A stretch of DNA of 64,000 bases from Lachnospiraceae bacterium (GTDB lineage: Bacteria; Bacillota; Clostridia; Lachnospirales; Lachnospiraceae): contig JAGBBP010000014.1 in NCBI GenBank assembly GCA_017938405.1, positions 329,034-393,033 of the forward strand, read 5' to 3'. How positions within the stretch are numbered: position 1 is the stretch's first letter; each line of letters opens with the position of its first letter. A program made the position numbers and the translations under genes. The notes below the pieces were generated by a model, which was not told the DNA's origin, did not search any database, and worked only from the letters and a program-made list of their open reading frames with translations. Below are positions 36,020 to 44,660 of the stretch, one piece after another.

Positions 36020-37120
36020 CTATTTTGCAAGCTTTTCTTCAAACAAATTCAGTGCACTGCGTACCACCGCATCCATGTTATAGTAGCGGTACTCCGCCAG
36101 ACGTCCGATAAAAAATACATTAGTTTCCTTATCCATTTCCGCACGATACTTTGCAAACTGCTCTTTGTATTCCGCTGTCGGGAACGGATAATACGGCTCT
36201 CCGTCGGAGTTCGGAAACTCCTTCAAAATCGTGGTCTTATCATGCTTCTGCCAGGTCATCTTCTTAAACTCGGTGATTCTGGTGAAATCGTAATCGTTCG
36301 GATAATTCACTACCGGAGCCTCCTGATAGGACTCGCAATCCAGGGTTTCAAACTCAAAGCGAATGCTTCTGTAAGCCATTTTACCGTACTTGTAGTCGTA
36401 GAAATAATCCGTAGGACCGGTGTAAATCAATGCATCATATTCCAAATCATCGATGATTTCCTTATAGTCCGTATTTAACAGAATCTTGATGTTCGGGTTC
36501 TTCACCATATTCTCGCACATCTTGGTGTAACCGTGCCGCGGCATGCCCTGATACTTATCCGCAAAATACCGGGTATCCCGGTTGGTACGTACCGGGATTC
36601 TGGAAATAATGGACGTATCGATTTCCGCCGGGTCCAATCCCCACTGCTTCTTTGTATAGTTTTCAAAAAACTTTTGGTAAATCTCCTCGCCAACCTTACT
36701 CAGCGCCACATCACGGCTGGTCTTAATCTCCGGAATATCCACTGCTTGCTTTTTGAAAAATTCCTCTACTTCAAAAGTACTTAAATTCAGATTGTACAGC
36801 TTGTTTACCGTTTCCACCGTAATCGGCATCGGAATCAGATTGCCGTCCACATAGGAAAGCACTCTATGCCAGAAATCGTTCCACTTGGTAAACTGACTCA
36901 GATACTCGTAAACACCCTTATCATTGGTGTGGAAAATATGAGGACCGTAATTGTGAATCAGCACTCCGTCCTCATTATAAGAGTCATAGACGTTACCGCC
37001 GATATGGCCTCTCTTCTCGATAATGAGTACCTTCTTGTTCAATACATTGGCAATTCGCTCTGCCACCGTCAGGCCCGCAAGACCTGCACCTACCACAACA
37101 TAATCAAACTTCATTCCCAT
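36020..37120 (-). CDS. glf: UDP-galactopyranose mutase
   Basis: A 366-residue flavoprotein: VVGAGLAGLTVAERIA dinucleotide-binding motif, IEKRGHIGGNVYD, and the conserved GPHIFHT near residue 60; the C-terminal NxDAVVRSALN segment is also typical. It converts UDP-galactopyranose to UDP-galactofuranose. Its presence shows that the cluster builds a surface glycan with galactofuranose. Confidence 0.97.
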   Translation of the reverse strand: MGMKFDYVVVGAGLAGLTVAERIANVLNKKVLIIEKRGHIGGNVYDSYNEDGVLIHNYGPHIFHTNDKGVYEYLSQFTKWNDFWHRVLSYVDGNLIPMPITVETVNKLYNLNLSTFEVEEFFKKQAVDIPEIKTSRDVALSKVGEEIYQKFFENYTKKQWGLDPAEIDTSIISRIPVRTNRDTRYFADKYQGMPRHGYTKMCENMVKNPNIKILLNTDYKEIIDDLEYDALIYTGPTDYFYDYKYGKMAYRSIRFEFETLDCESYQEAPVVNYPNDYDFTRITEFKKMTWQKHDKTTILKEFPNSDGEPYYPFPTAEYKEQFAKYRAEMDKETNVFFIGRLAEYRYYNMDAVVRSALNLFEEKLAK

Positions 37121-37141
37121 TCTCCTTCCGTTCTCTTTTTC

Positions 37142-39307
37142 TTATTCCGGTATCACAATCGGTTTCCGGGTATCATATACGGTGAATTTCCATTCATCTT
37201 CACCCTGGGTATAAACTGCTTCATAGGTTGCCGCAATGATATACTCCCGCACCGTGTATTCCTCTCTTGCCTCAATGTCTACAATAATATAGTCGATTCC
37301 GTGTTCCTTTACCAAAGCATCCAGTTGTTCCGGACTTCTGGCAGCATACATCTCGCGCACGGCCCGTTCTCTCGTCTCCGTATCATAGCCTGCCGATGCC
37401 GCATAATAGCCGTGACCGTAATACAACATACCTCCGCCTAACACCACCGGGTTCAAATCATAGCTTCCGGATAAAATCAAATCCTCCGCATCGGTATTTT
37501 CTTTGATCCAGGCCATCACCGGATCCTGCAAATCATATTTATAGGCCCCTTTATCCTGATTTCTCACTACGTGATATTCAAATACGCCCGTTGCGGTTAA
37601 AAGAACCACAAGAAATACCGCCACGATACGCCTTAACACCACGCCCTGCTCAAACCACATAGCACGCTTCTCGCACAATCCCGCAATCATAATGGCAGGG
37701 AATACGGAAAGTAACATTTCCGACAGCATTACAAACTTATGATTCACCGATACATAATACTTTACCAGATAATGAGTTTCCGGCGTTACTTCGATTCCGG
37801 AAATTAAAAACACGGTAAAGGCAATCACAAGCGGCACGGAAAATACCAATACCAAATAACGCTTCACGCCTTTGCCGAACAGCAAATATGCGCCGATAAA
37901 CAGCAACAATACGCCCCAAAGCTTCCACATATAATCAAGGGCACCAAGCAATGTCTCGTTTTCCGCAAGGAATCCGAAGAAGTACTGGGCCGATACCGCA
38001 GATCCCTTAATGAACAATTTGGACTCCAATACGGATAAAATCAATGCGGTCAAAGCTGTAATCAGATAATCCAAACGATGGTCGGATACTGCCGCCATAA
38101 AGAACAGCATGGCACAGCAGGCAATGACCACCGAACCGTTAAAGAAGGACAATGCTCCCAGTAAAATACCGAGAACCAAAGCCTGTAACGGATGTTTGAA
38201 TCCAAAGGCCGTCTTTGTAAAGAAAAACGTTTTACAATACCCGGCAAACCGTTTCCAGACATCCTTTGCCCAATCCGAAAAGTTCTTCTTCTCTTCTTTC
38301 CCGTTCTTCACAAAATCATTTTTCTTCTCCTGCAACTTCCCGGCCATTTCGTATACATACGGCATGAAAAAATGCAGAGCCAGAAGCATCATGGCAATGG
38401 CAAAGGCCAAATGCCTCTGATTACAATAAACCTTAATATTCCAAAGGCCCCAATTTTCTTTGTCCGTGTATTCAAAGAAAGAATTGTACTCCCATAAATA
38501 CTTTAATGTCAGTTCTTCCTTCGGAAGCTCTGCCAGAAAGCGGAACAAACTCGGCGAACTGCGGAATACGAAAAACAATACCGTAAGACCGCCCACCGGA
38601 CGCTTTCCGGTTAACTTCACAGCCAAGGCATACAGTAAAGTACAAGTAGCCATCAAACCGAAGATACTTAAAAGGTTAAATGCAAAATCAATCCGCATTC
38701 CCAAAAATTCCAGATTTCCGGTTAAAAACTGGAACATAAAATGATACTTAACATCTTCTCCCGCAAAATGCGCATACTGGGTCGGGAAATTATTGCTGTA
38801 GGAAAAGGAACGAATCATTCCCATATGAGGTGCGAAATCACTATGCACCGTATATCCCACCAGCAATTGACCATCCTTCACACTGAAGGTATTAAACATC
38901 AACTCCGTAAACAACACCAATAATACGCCAAAGAAAATAAGTTCCCCAAGAAGTGCTTTTTTGTCATAGGCTTCCTTTTCTCCGGCACTCGGGCACTTTT
39001 TATAACGTATCCACAACAAAACTGCCGCACCGCAAGCAAACAACGCCAAGGAAACCGCATTGGCACCGGCAAGGGGATATTCCACTCCGCCGAAAACCTT
39101 TAAAACATAGGCAGAAAGATAAGTCACCCACGTAAGCGGAAGTACACCCGTAAACACCCAAGCCGGTACCCGGATATAGTAGGAACAAAGGGAAAGCGGC
39201 TTCCCGCTAAAGGTCTTTTCTCCGATTTTATCGAAATTCGGGAATATGGTCTCACAAACCGCATAACCGAACAACACGCCTACAAGCAAAAATAAAATAC
39301 CAATCAT
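37142..39307 (-). CDS. Large polytopic membrane protein, GT-C-like
   Basis: A 721-residue membrane protein with about 13-15 helices. It is built like the DUF2298 protein of the same operon: an HSDFAPHMGMIRSF loop followed by QYAHFAGEDVKYHFMFQF matches the position and spacing of the DYGFMISML...YYYLGQY loop there, and both end in a soluble domain with WIKENT... and a hydrophobic DYIIVD strand. No second acidic metal motif is certain. I infer a glycan-transfer or flippase-associated role at the outer face of the membrane. The operon order is GT2, this gene, glf, GT2, DUF2298. Confidence 0.78.
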   Translation of the reverse strand: MIGILFLLVGVLFGYAVCETIFPNFDKIGEKTFSGKPLSLCSYYIRVPAWVFTGVLPLTWVTYLSAYVLKVFGGVEYPLAGANAVSLALFACGAAVLLWIRYKKCPSAGEKEAYDKKALLGELIFFGVLLVLFTELMFNTFSVKDGQLLVGYTVHSDFAPHMGMIRSFSYSNNFPTQYAHFAGEDVKYHFMFQFLTGNLEFLGMRIDFAFNLLSIFGLMATCTLLYALAVKLTGKRPVGGLTVLFFVFRSSPSLFRFLAELPKEELTLKYLWEYNSFFEYTDKENWGLWNIKVYCNQRHLAFAIAMMLLALHFFMPYVYEMAGKLQEKKNDFVKNGKEEKKNFSDWAKDVWKRFAGYCKTFFFTKTAFGFKHPLQALVLGILLGALSFFNGSVVIACCAMLFFMAAVSDHRLDYLITALTALILSVLESKLFIKGSAVSAQYFFGFLAENETLLGALDYMWKLWGVLLLFIGAYLLFGKGVKRYLVLVFSVPLVIAFTVFLISGIEVTPETHYLVKYYVSVNHKFVMLSEMLLSVFPAIMIAGLCEKRAMWFEQGVVLRRIVAVFLVVLLTATGVFEYHVVRNQDKGAYKYDLQDPVMAWIKENTDAEDLILSGSYDLNPVVLGGGMLYYGHGYYAASAGYDTETRERAVREMYAARSPEQLDALVKEHGIDYIIVDIEAREEYTVREYIIAATYEAVYTQGEDEWKFTVYDTRKPIVIPE

Positions 39308-39308
39308 C

Positions 39309-40259
39309 TTACTTTTCTTCCTCCTTCTGACGAATCACCCTTGAAGTCAGGTAACGAGGCCTTCCCTTAATCTCATGATACATCTTCATCAAATACAGCC
39401 CGATAATACCGAGACTGATCATAATCATACTTCCGATTAAAAGCAGTAATAAAATTACCGTAGTAAAACCGTCCTGTGCATACCCCGCCAGTTTCATATA
39501 CAACGTCTGGATTCCCAGAATAATCGCACCCAGGAACATAATAATACCCAGCACCGTAATACAGTGTAACGGAGCAGACGTATAAGAAGTAACCGCTGTC
39601 ACCGCCAAAGTAATCAATCGTTTTAAGGACCACTTGGACGCACCGTTTACCCGTTCCGCCACTTCAAACTCAAAGGTCTTCCGTTCAAATCCGACCCAGG
39701 CAGACATTCCTCTGAAAAAGGTCATACGCTCCGGCATCTGCTTCATGGCCTCCACAACTTTCCGGTCCAGTAATTTAAAATCCGATGCATTGTCAAAGTC
39801 AATGCCCGTCGCTTTATTAATCATGCCGTAAAATACCTTCGCACAGAACCGGTAAGTACGCTTCTCCTTGCCGCGGGATGACTTCACACCCTCCACAACT
39901 TCGGCTCCTTCTTTCCAAAGACGTACCATCTCCGGAATAAATTCCGGCGGATGCTGTAAATCCGCATCCATCACAATGACTGCATCTCCCGAAGCCGCAT
40001 CCAGTCCCGCACAAAGGGCCGGTTCTTTTCCGAAATTCCGGGAAAGACGTACCGCAGTGATACGCTCATCTTCCTTTGCCATGCTGCTGATTTCTTTCCA
40101 CGACTCATCCTTGGAGCCGTCATCCACCAGCACCAGTTCGTAAGGAATCGCTGCTTTGTCACATATATCTCCTACATAAGCCATTGAGGTGCGAATATGG
40201 GCCGCTTCGTTATACACCGGCACCACAATCGAAACCCGCTTTTGCAACTCACCTTCCAT
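39309..40259 (-). CDS. GT2 polyprenol-phosphate glycosyltransferase (GtrB/DPM1-like)
   Basis: A 316-residue enzyme: SIVVPVYNEAAHI, LVDDGSKD, VIMDADLQHPPE and the GASKWSLKRLI segment leading to two C-terminal membrane helices (about 230-255 and 265-290). These are the features of GtrB/YfdH-type bactoprenol glucosyltransferases. It lies 10 nt after the AAA ATPase gene and 1 nt before the next gene, so it begins the glycan part of the operon. Confidence 0.94.
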   Translation of the reverse strand: MEGELQKRVSIVVPVYNEAAHIRTSMAYVGDICDKAAIPYELVLVDDGSKDESWKEISSMAKEDERITAVRLSRNFGKEPALCAGLDAASGDAVIVMDADLQHPPEFIPEMVRLWKEGAEVVEGVKSSRGKEKRTYRFCAKVFYGMINKATGIDFDNASDFKLLDRKVVEAMKQMPERMTFFRGMSAWVGFERKTFEFEVAERVNGASKWSLKRLITLAVTAVTSYTSAPLHCITVLGIIMFLGAIILGIQTLYMKLAGYAQDGFTTVILLLLLIGSMIMISLGIIGLYLMKMYHEIKGRPRYLTSRVIRQKEEEK

Positions 40260-40269
40260 AAATCCTCCT

Positions 40270-41871
40270 CTACACCGTCACATCCTCTTCCGTAATCACG
40301 GTAATATCCTTAATGGACTGTGCATTGTACGCAATAATACGATTCGCCTGATTACTTACCAGACGTTCAAATAAATTCCGGATACCTCTTGCATTTCCGA
40401 ATTCCTTCGCCGCCGTCTCATCCATCCGGGCAAGCATCTGTTCTACCTTTGCCCGTGCGCCTTCCGTGAGACAGAATCCTGCGTCCTCTGCCATGGAATC
40501 CAGAATCTGCAGCAGTTCCTCCTTAGTATAATCCGCAAAGGAGATAAATTTGTTAAATCTGGAATACAATCCGGTATTTGCCTTCAAAAACCGCTGCATC
40601 TCATCGGTATAACCGGCAACAATAATTACCAAGTCGTCTCTGTGGTCTTCCATCAGCTTAACCAGCGTGTCAATGGCTTCTCCCCCGAAATCGTTCGCCG
40701 CATGCTCCGGTGCCAGTGCATAAGTCTCATCAATAAACAATACACCGCCCAATGCCCGCTCTACGGTTTCCTTTACCTTTAGGGCCGTCTGTCCCACATA
40801 ACCGGCCACCAAACCGGAGCGGTCCGTCTCCGTCAGAGTTCCCTTGCTTAAAATACCCAGTTCTTTGTAAATCTGTGCCACCAACCGGGCCACTGTCGTC
40901 TTACCGGTACCTGGGCTTCCGGTAAACACCATATGATAGGACATATTCATTTGGGGAAGCTTGTACTTTTCCCGTAACTTCTTTACCTTAATCAAATTAA
41001 TCAAAGAACGAATCTCTTCCTTCACGGCAGCCAGTCCCACCATACAGTTTAACTGCTCCGTCAAACGGTCGATTTCCGCCTCTGCCTTTTTCTCTTTCAT
41101 ACTCTCTACCGTTTCTTCCGCCGCATCCGCCAACGCCTCCGGAAGATAGCACGGTGCCTCTTCTCCCCGGTCTCTACGCTCTGTCAGGCGTTCCGTTGCC
41201 ACTGCGGAACTTACGCTTTGCCGGTAATAGAAATACTTACTCTTATACGCAGCAAAATCCTCTCCCGCTTCCCGCAAAAGTGCACATCCCCCGGAAAGCG
41301 ACCCGGAACACAGCTTTTTGAATATGTATTTCCCGTCCACTGTGCGCGCATCATTTGTACGATTTTCCAAAAATACAGCCACTTTATCAAAATACAGACC
41401 GATAAATTTTGAAACACCGGTATCTCTAATCTGATTCAAATAAGAAAGGCAAATCATTACATTTAGCAGAGAGTCAAAAAACAACCCGGTTACTCCGATA
41501 TTCTTTTCCTGATCCCGCAGACAGAAAAGCTGCAACAAAATCGGCGGTGCCTCCAAAAACTTTGCGGAACGACTGACCGCACCGCTTAAATCTCCGGCAC
41601 TCCAGGCTTCCTTAAGCCCTAAGATATCCTGTCCGGTAAGTCCTGCCGCAAACAAAACTTCCGTTTCGTTTAACCGCTTTCCGAACACCAAAAACTGTAC
41701 CATCAAAGACTGTACATACAAATCCAGTACCTCTTCCATGGACAGGTGTAAAATCTCCTCCACTTTGGAAAAATACCCTTCTTCTTCCAAGACTTGACAA
41801 TACTCCGAAAGAAGGCGATAGTTTTCTCCCGCAATCTGATGCAATTGCTCATTGGAATACTGTTTTTGCAC
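40270..41871 (-). CDS. AAA+ ATPase, CbbX/SpoVK-like
   Basis: A 533-residue protein: a helical N-terminal half of about 270 residues with no motif I know, then one AAA+ domain with Walker A GSPGTGKT, Walker B VLFIDETYAL, a RSGLVAGYVGQTA pore-like segment and arginine residues in NKFISF/RGIRNLFE. This domain is typical for CbbX, SpoVK and the EccA ATPases. The start is GTG with GGAG 9 nt upstream. The 5' leader has a perfect ATGTGGG/CCCACAT hairpin. A chaperone role for a partner enzyme of the glycan operon or for sporulation is possible. Confidence 0.85.
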   Translation of the reverse strand: MQKQYSNEQLHQIAGENYRLLSEYCQVLEEEGYFSKVEEILHLSMEEVLDLYVQSLMVQFLVFGKRLNETEVLFAAGLTGQDILGLKEAWSAGDLSGAVSRSAKFLEAPPILLQLFCLRDQEKNIGVTGLFFDSLLNVMICLSYLNQIRDTGVSKFIGLYFDKVAVFLENRTNDARTVDGKYIFKKLCSGSLSGGCALLREAGEDFAAYKSKYFYYRQSVSSAVATERLTERRDRGEEAPCYLPEALADAAEETVESMKEKKAEAEIDRLTEQLNCMVGLAAVKEEIRSLINLIKVKKLREKYKLPQMNMSYHMVFTGSPGTGKTTVARLVAQIYKELGILSKGTLTETDRSGLVAGYVGQTALKVKETVERALGGVLFIDETYALAPEHAANDFGGEAIDTLVKLMEDHRDDLVIIVAGYTDEMQRFLKANTGLYSRFNKFISFADYTKEELLQILDSMAEDAGFCLTEGARAKVEQMLARMDETAAKEFGNARGIRNLFERLVSNQANRIIAYNAQSIKDITVITEEDVTV

Positions 41872-41997
41872 GATATCGCTCTCCTTTCCGGCTTTAATTT
41901 ATGTGGGCAGAAACCCACATAATAAGTATACCACATTTTTCAAAAAAGAAAAGGAAAATATTATAAAACAAGCAATCTCTCTTATAGCGATTTTAGC

Positions 41998-42027
41998 AAA
42001 AAAAACATGGCATAATGCCATGTTTTT
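41998..42027 (-). terminator. Terminator of recG
   Basis: On the minus strand AAAACATGGCA-TTA-TGCCATGTTTT runs into TTTT; its base overlaps the recG stop codon. Confidence 0.9.
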
Positions 42028-44065
42028 AAATCGATTCCGCCATATCGCGTATCTTTCCCGAAACCTCTTCCGAAAACCACATACGATACAACTCATCCGC
42101 TTCTTTTTTACTGAGATTATTTACCGTATCGCTGACCTCTTTTAACAAGGCAGCATCGGTATAAATGTCTCCGATGGCAAACTCCAGCTCACCGCTCTGT
42201 CTTATTCCGAATAAATCACCCGGCCCCCTGAGACGCAAATCCTCTCCCGCAATAAAGAAGCCGTCGTTGGATTGATTCAAAATCTCCAAGCGCTCCATAG
42301 TCTCCGGTGCGTCAGACGAACTGATCATTATACAATAGGACTCCGCATCGCCGCGGCCTACCCGGCCTCTGAGCTGATGTAACTGCGCCAGTCCGAAGCG
42401 TTCCGCATTTTCAATCATCATTACCGTAGCATTCGGTACGTTGACACCCACCTCCACTACCGTGGTGGATACCAATACCTGAATTTCACCTTCCGCAAAC
42501 CGGTTCATACGGGTGGTCTTTTCCCTTGCCGGCATCTTCCCGTGAAGATATTCCACACAAATATCCGCTCCCAAGGCTTCCCGCAGGGTCGCCGTATAAT
42601 CCAGTACGTTTTCCGCTTCCGTGGTCTCGGAATCCTCTACCATGGCACAAATTACATAGGCCTGTCGTCCCGCATCAATCTGCTTTCGAATAAACCGATG
42701 GGCAGTGTCCCGATAGCTTGTACCTACCACACAATTTTTAATCGGTTTTCTGCCCTTCGGTAACTCATCCACAATCGAGATATCCAAATCCCCGTATAAA
42801 ATAATTGCCAAAGTTCGCGGAATCGGGGTTGCACTCATAACCAAAATATGCGGATGTACTCCCTTTTCGGAAAACATTTCCCGCTGTCTTACCCCGAACC
42901 GGTGCTGTTCGTCGGTAATTACAAGCCCGAGATTCTGATACTCTACCTTTTCTTGAAATAAGGCCTGGGTACCGATAATAATCTGTACTTTTCCTGTCGC
43001 AATTTCCTGCCTTGCCTTCTTTTTCTGAGATTCCGTCATGGAACCGGTCAGTAAAGCACAGTTCACCCCGAAGGGTGCAAACAACGCCACCGCATCCGCC
43101 ATATGTTGTCTTGCAAGAACTTCCGTCGGCGCCATCATAGCCGCCTGATAACCGGAGTTCACCGCAGCCAACATGGCAAGCATGGCAAGTATGGTTTTAC
43201 CGGAACCTACATCTCCCTGTACCAGACGGGCCATGGTTCCGCCTCCCGCCAAGTCCTTCTTAATCTCTTCCCAGACCTTTTTCTGGGCACCGGTTAATGC
43301 GTAAGGGAGGGACGCTATCAGTTGCTCGCAAGTGGCTGTCTCCCGTATCGGGCAATGGTTGATTTCCTGTCCCTTCTGCTCCTTATGATGGGTTAGCAAC
43401 AACATAAACCGGAAAAATTCCTCAAAAACCAACCGGCGTCTTGCTTCTGTTAACGTCTCCATACTTTTCGGAAAATGAATCTCTTCTACCGCTGCCCGAT
43501 GGGGAATAAGGTCATGGGCTTTTGCAATTTTTGCAGGCAATCGCTCCGGCTGCTTCTCGCATTCTGCCAAAGCTGCCGTTACCGCCTTGGAAATGGTACT
43601 GTTATGCAAGCCTTCCGTCAATCCGTATACCGGTTGCAATACCTTTAACAGTCTTCCGTACTCTTCTCTTGTATACTTTTTCGGCTGCTCCAAAGTAAGC
43701 GCACCTTTTTTTCGTACCACCTTACCACGGAATAAATGGCGGGTTCCCATCGTTAACTGATTTTTTATGTAAGGCTGGTTATACCAAGTCAATTTAATGG
43801 TACCGGAAGGGTCCCTTACCACACAGGTCAAAACCTGTAAATTCCGGTATCTGGTGACATCTGCACTTTTCATCACCGATGCCTCAATGGTGGCGATTCT
43901 TCCTTCTTTTAACTCTCCGATAGGGGTCGGAAGTTCATAGGTATCATAAGTACGCGGATAATACGCAAGTAAATTGCCCACAGTAACCACATCCAGCTTC
44001 TGCAATAGTTTTGCGGTCTTCTCGCCGATTCCTTTGATACACGTTATCTTATCCGATGGTTGCAT
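42026..44065 (-). CDS. recG: ATP-dependent DNA helicase RecG
   Basis: A 679-residue RecG: an N-terminal wedge/OB domain, helicase motif I GDVGSGKT, motif II DEQHRFGVRQR, motif III SATPIPRT, and VSTTVVEVGVNVPNA and QLRGRVGRG (motifs V and VI). It unwinds stalled forks and Holliday junctions. The length is normal. It lies downstream of fakA and asp23, as in many Firmicutes. Confidence 0.97.
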   Translation of the reverse strand: MQPSDKITCIKGIGEKTAKLLQKLDVVTVGNLLAYYPRTYDTYELPTPIGELKEGRIATIEASVMKSADVTRYRNLQVLTCVVRDPSGTIKLTWYNQPYIKNQLTMGTRHLFRGKVVRKKGALTLEQPKKYTREEYGRLLKVLQPVYGLTEGLHNSTISKAVTAALAECEKQPERLPAKIAKAHDLIPHRAAVEEIHFPKSMETLTEARRRLVFEEFFRFMLLLTHHKEQKGQEINHCPIRETATCEQLIASLPYALTGAQKKVWEEIKKDLAGGGTMARLVQGDVGSGKTILAMLAMLAAVNSGYQAAMMAPTEVLARQHMADAVALFAPFGVNCALLTGSMTESQKKKARQEIATGKVQIIIGTQALFQEKVEYQNLGLVITDEQHRFGVRQREMFSEKGVHPHILVMSATPIPRTLAIILYGDLDISIVDELPKGRKPIKNCVVGTSYRDTAHRFIRKQIDAGRQAYVICAMVEDSETTEAENVLDYTATLREALGADICVEYLHGKMPAREKTTRMNRFAEGEIQVLVSTTVVEVGVNVPNATVMMIENAERFGLAQLHQLRGRVGRGDAESYCIMISSSDAPETMERLEILNQSNDGFFIAGEDLRLRGPGDLFGIRQSGELEFAIGDIYTDAALLKEVSDTVNNLSKKEADELYRMWFSEEVSGKIRDMAESI

Positions 44066-44121
44066 AACCTTCCCCCTTTGCCTAAAAATATGCCTTTATT
44101 CATGTAGACATCGCGCTTCGC

Positions 44122-44142
44122 GCTCACTTTGCCTACACGCAA
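44122..44142 (-). repeat. Post-terminator repeat, copy 1
   Basis: A 21-nt stretch containing TTTGCCTACACGCAA is identical to 55004-55024. It directly follows a terminator hairpin in both places. Here it pairs weakly with TGTAGACA at 44103-44110, giving a short version of the palindrome at 54886-55024. Confidence 0.6.
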
Positions 44143-44175
44143 GAGGGGCTCCCGCACTGTGTGCGACAGCCCCTC
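44143..44175 (-). terminator. Probable terminator of the 44193-44606 gene
   Basis: On the minus strand GAGGGGCT pairs with AGCCCCTC, with CGCAC/GTGCG inside; there is no real T-run after it, so efficiency is uncertain. Confidence 0.55.
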
Positions 44176-44192
44176 GCTATTTCCCGTATGTC

Positions 44193-44606
44193 TTAGAAAT
44201 GCTTCTCTAAAAACTTATCAATTACCGGAATTTTTACTTCCTTACCAAGAAGTGCAAACAATGCCAGTAAACCGAATACAATCTTCTCTGCGATACCAAC
44301 AAGCGTATTCAGAGAAGAGAAAAAGCTATTCGTAACCTTGTACGCACTGTATACATATTCATACATCCAATTACCAAAGTTAAAGAAGCTGAACACATTG
44401 CTCAAAAGACCGATGCAAAGGGAAAGAGCCGCAAATGCAAGATAAAGTACAATCGTGCCCACTGCAGTCTTCTTTAAATACGCATTCTCTTCACGAAGCA
44501 GAATATAACCTGCCACCAATACCATTACTATAACATTCAAATGACCTGTCAAAAACATAAGTGCTGCAAATAACGCGATTGAAATACCTAACTTTGATTT
44601 CTCCAT
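44193..44606 (-). CDS. Membrane protein of unknown function
   Basis: A 137-residue protein with three or four hydrophobic stretches (about 7-37, 46-70 and 103-121) and a short basic tail. No family is recognised. It follows fakA by 54 nt, with AGGAGG before its ATG, and precedes recG by its own stem-loop. The composition is that of a small polytopic protein, perhaps DUF4870-like, but I cannot confirm that. Confidence 0.65.
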   Translation of the reverse strand: MEKSKLGISIALFAALMFLTGHLNVIVMVLVAGYILLREENAYLKKTAVGTIVLYLAFAALSLCIGLLSNVFSFFNFGNWMYEYVYSAYKVTNSFFSSLNTLVGIAEKIVFGLLALFALLGKEVKIPVIDKFLEKHF

Positions 44607-44660
44607 TATCCTATCCTCCTAATTTTATCTATGACAAACACCGTTGGTGCATTGTCCGTA

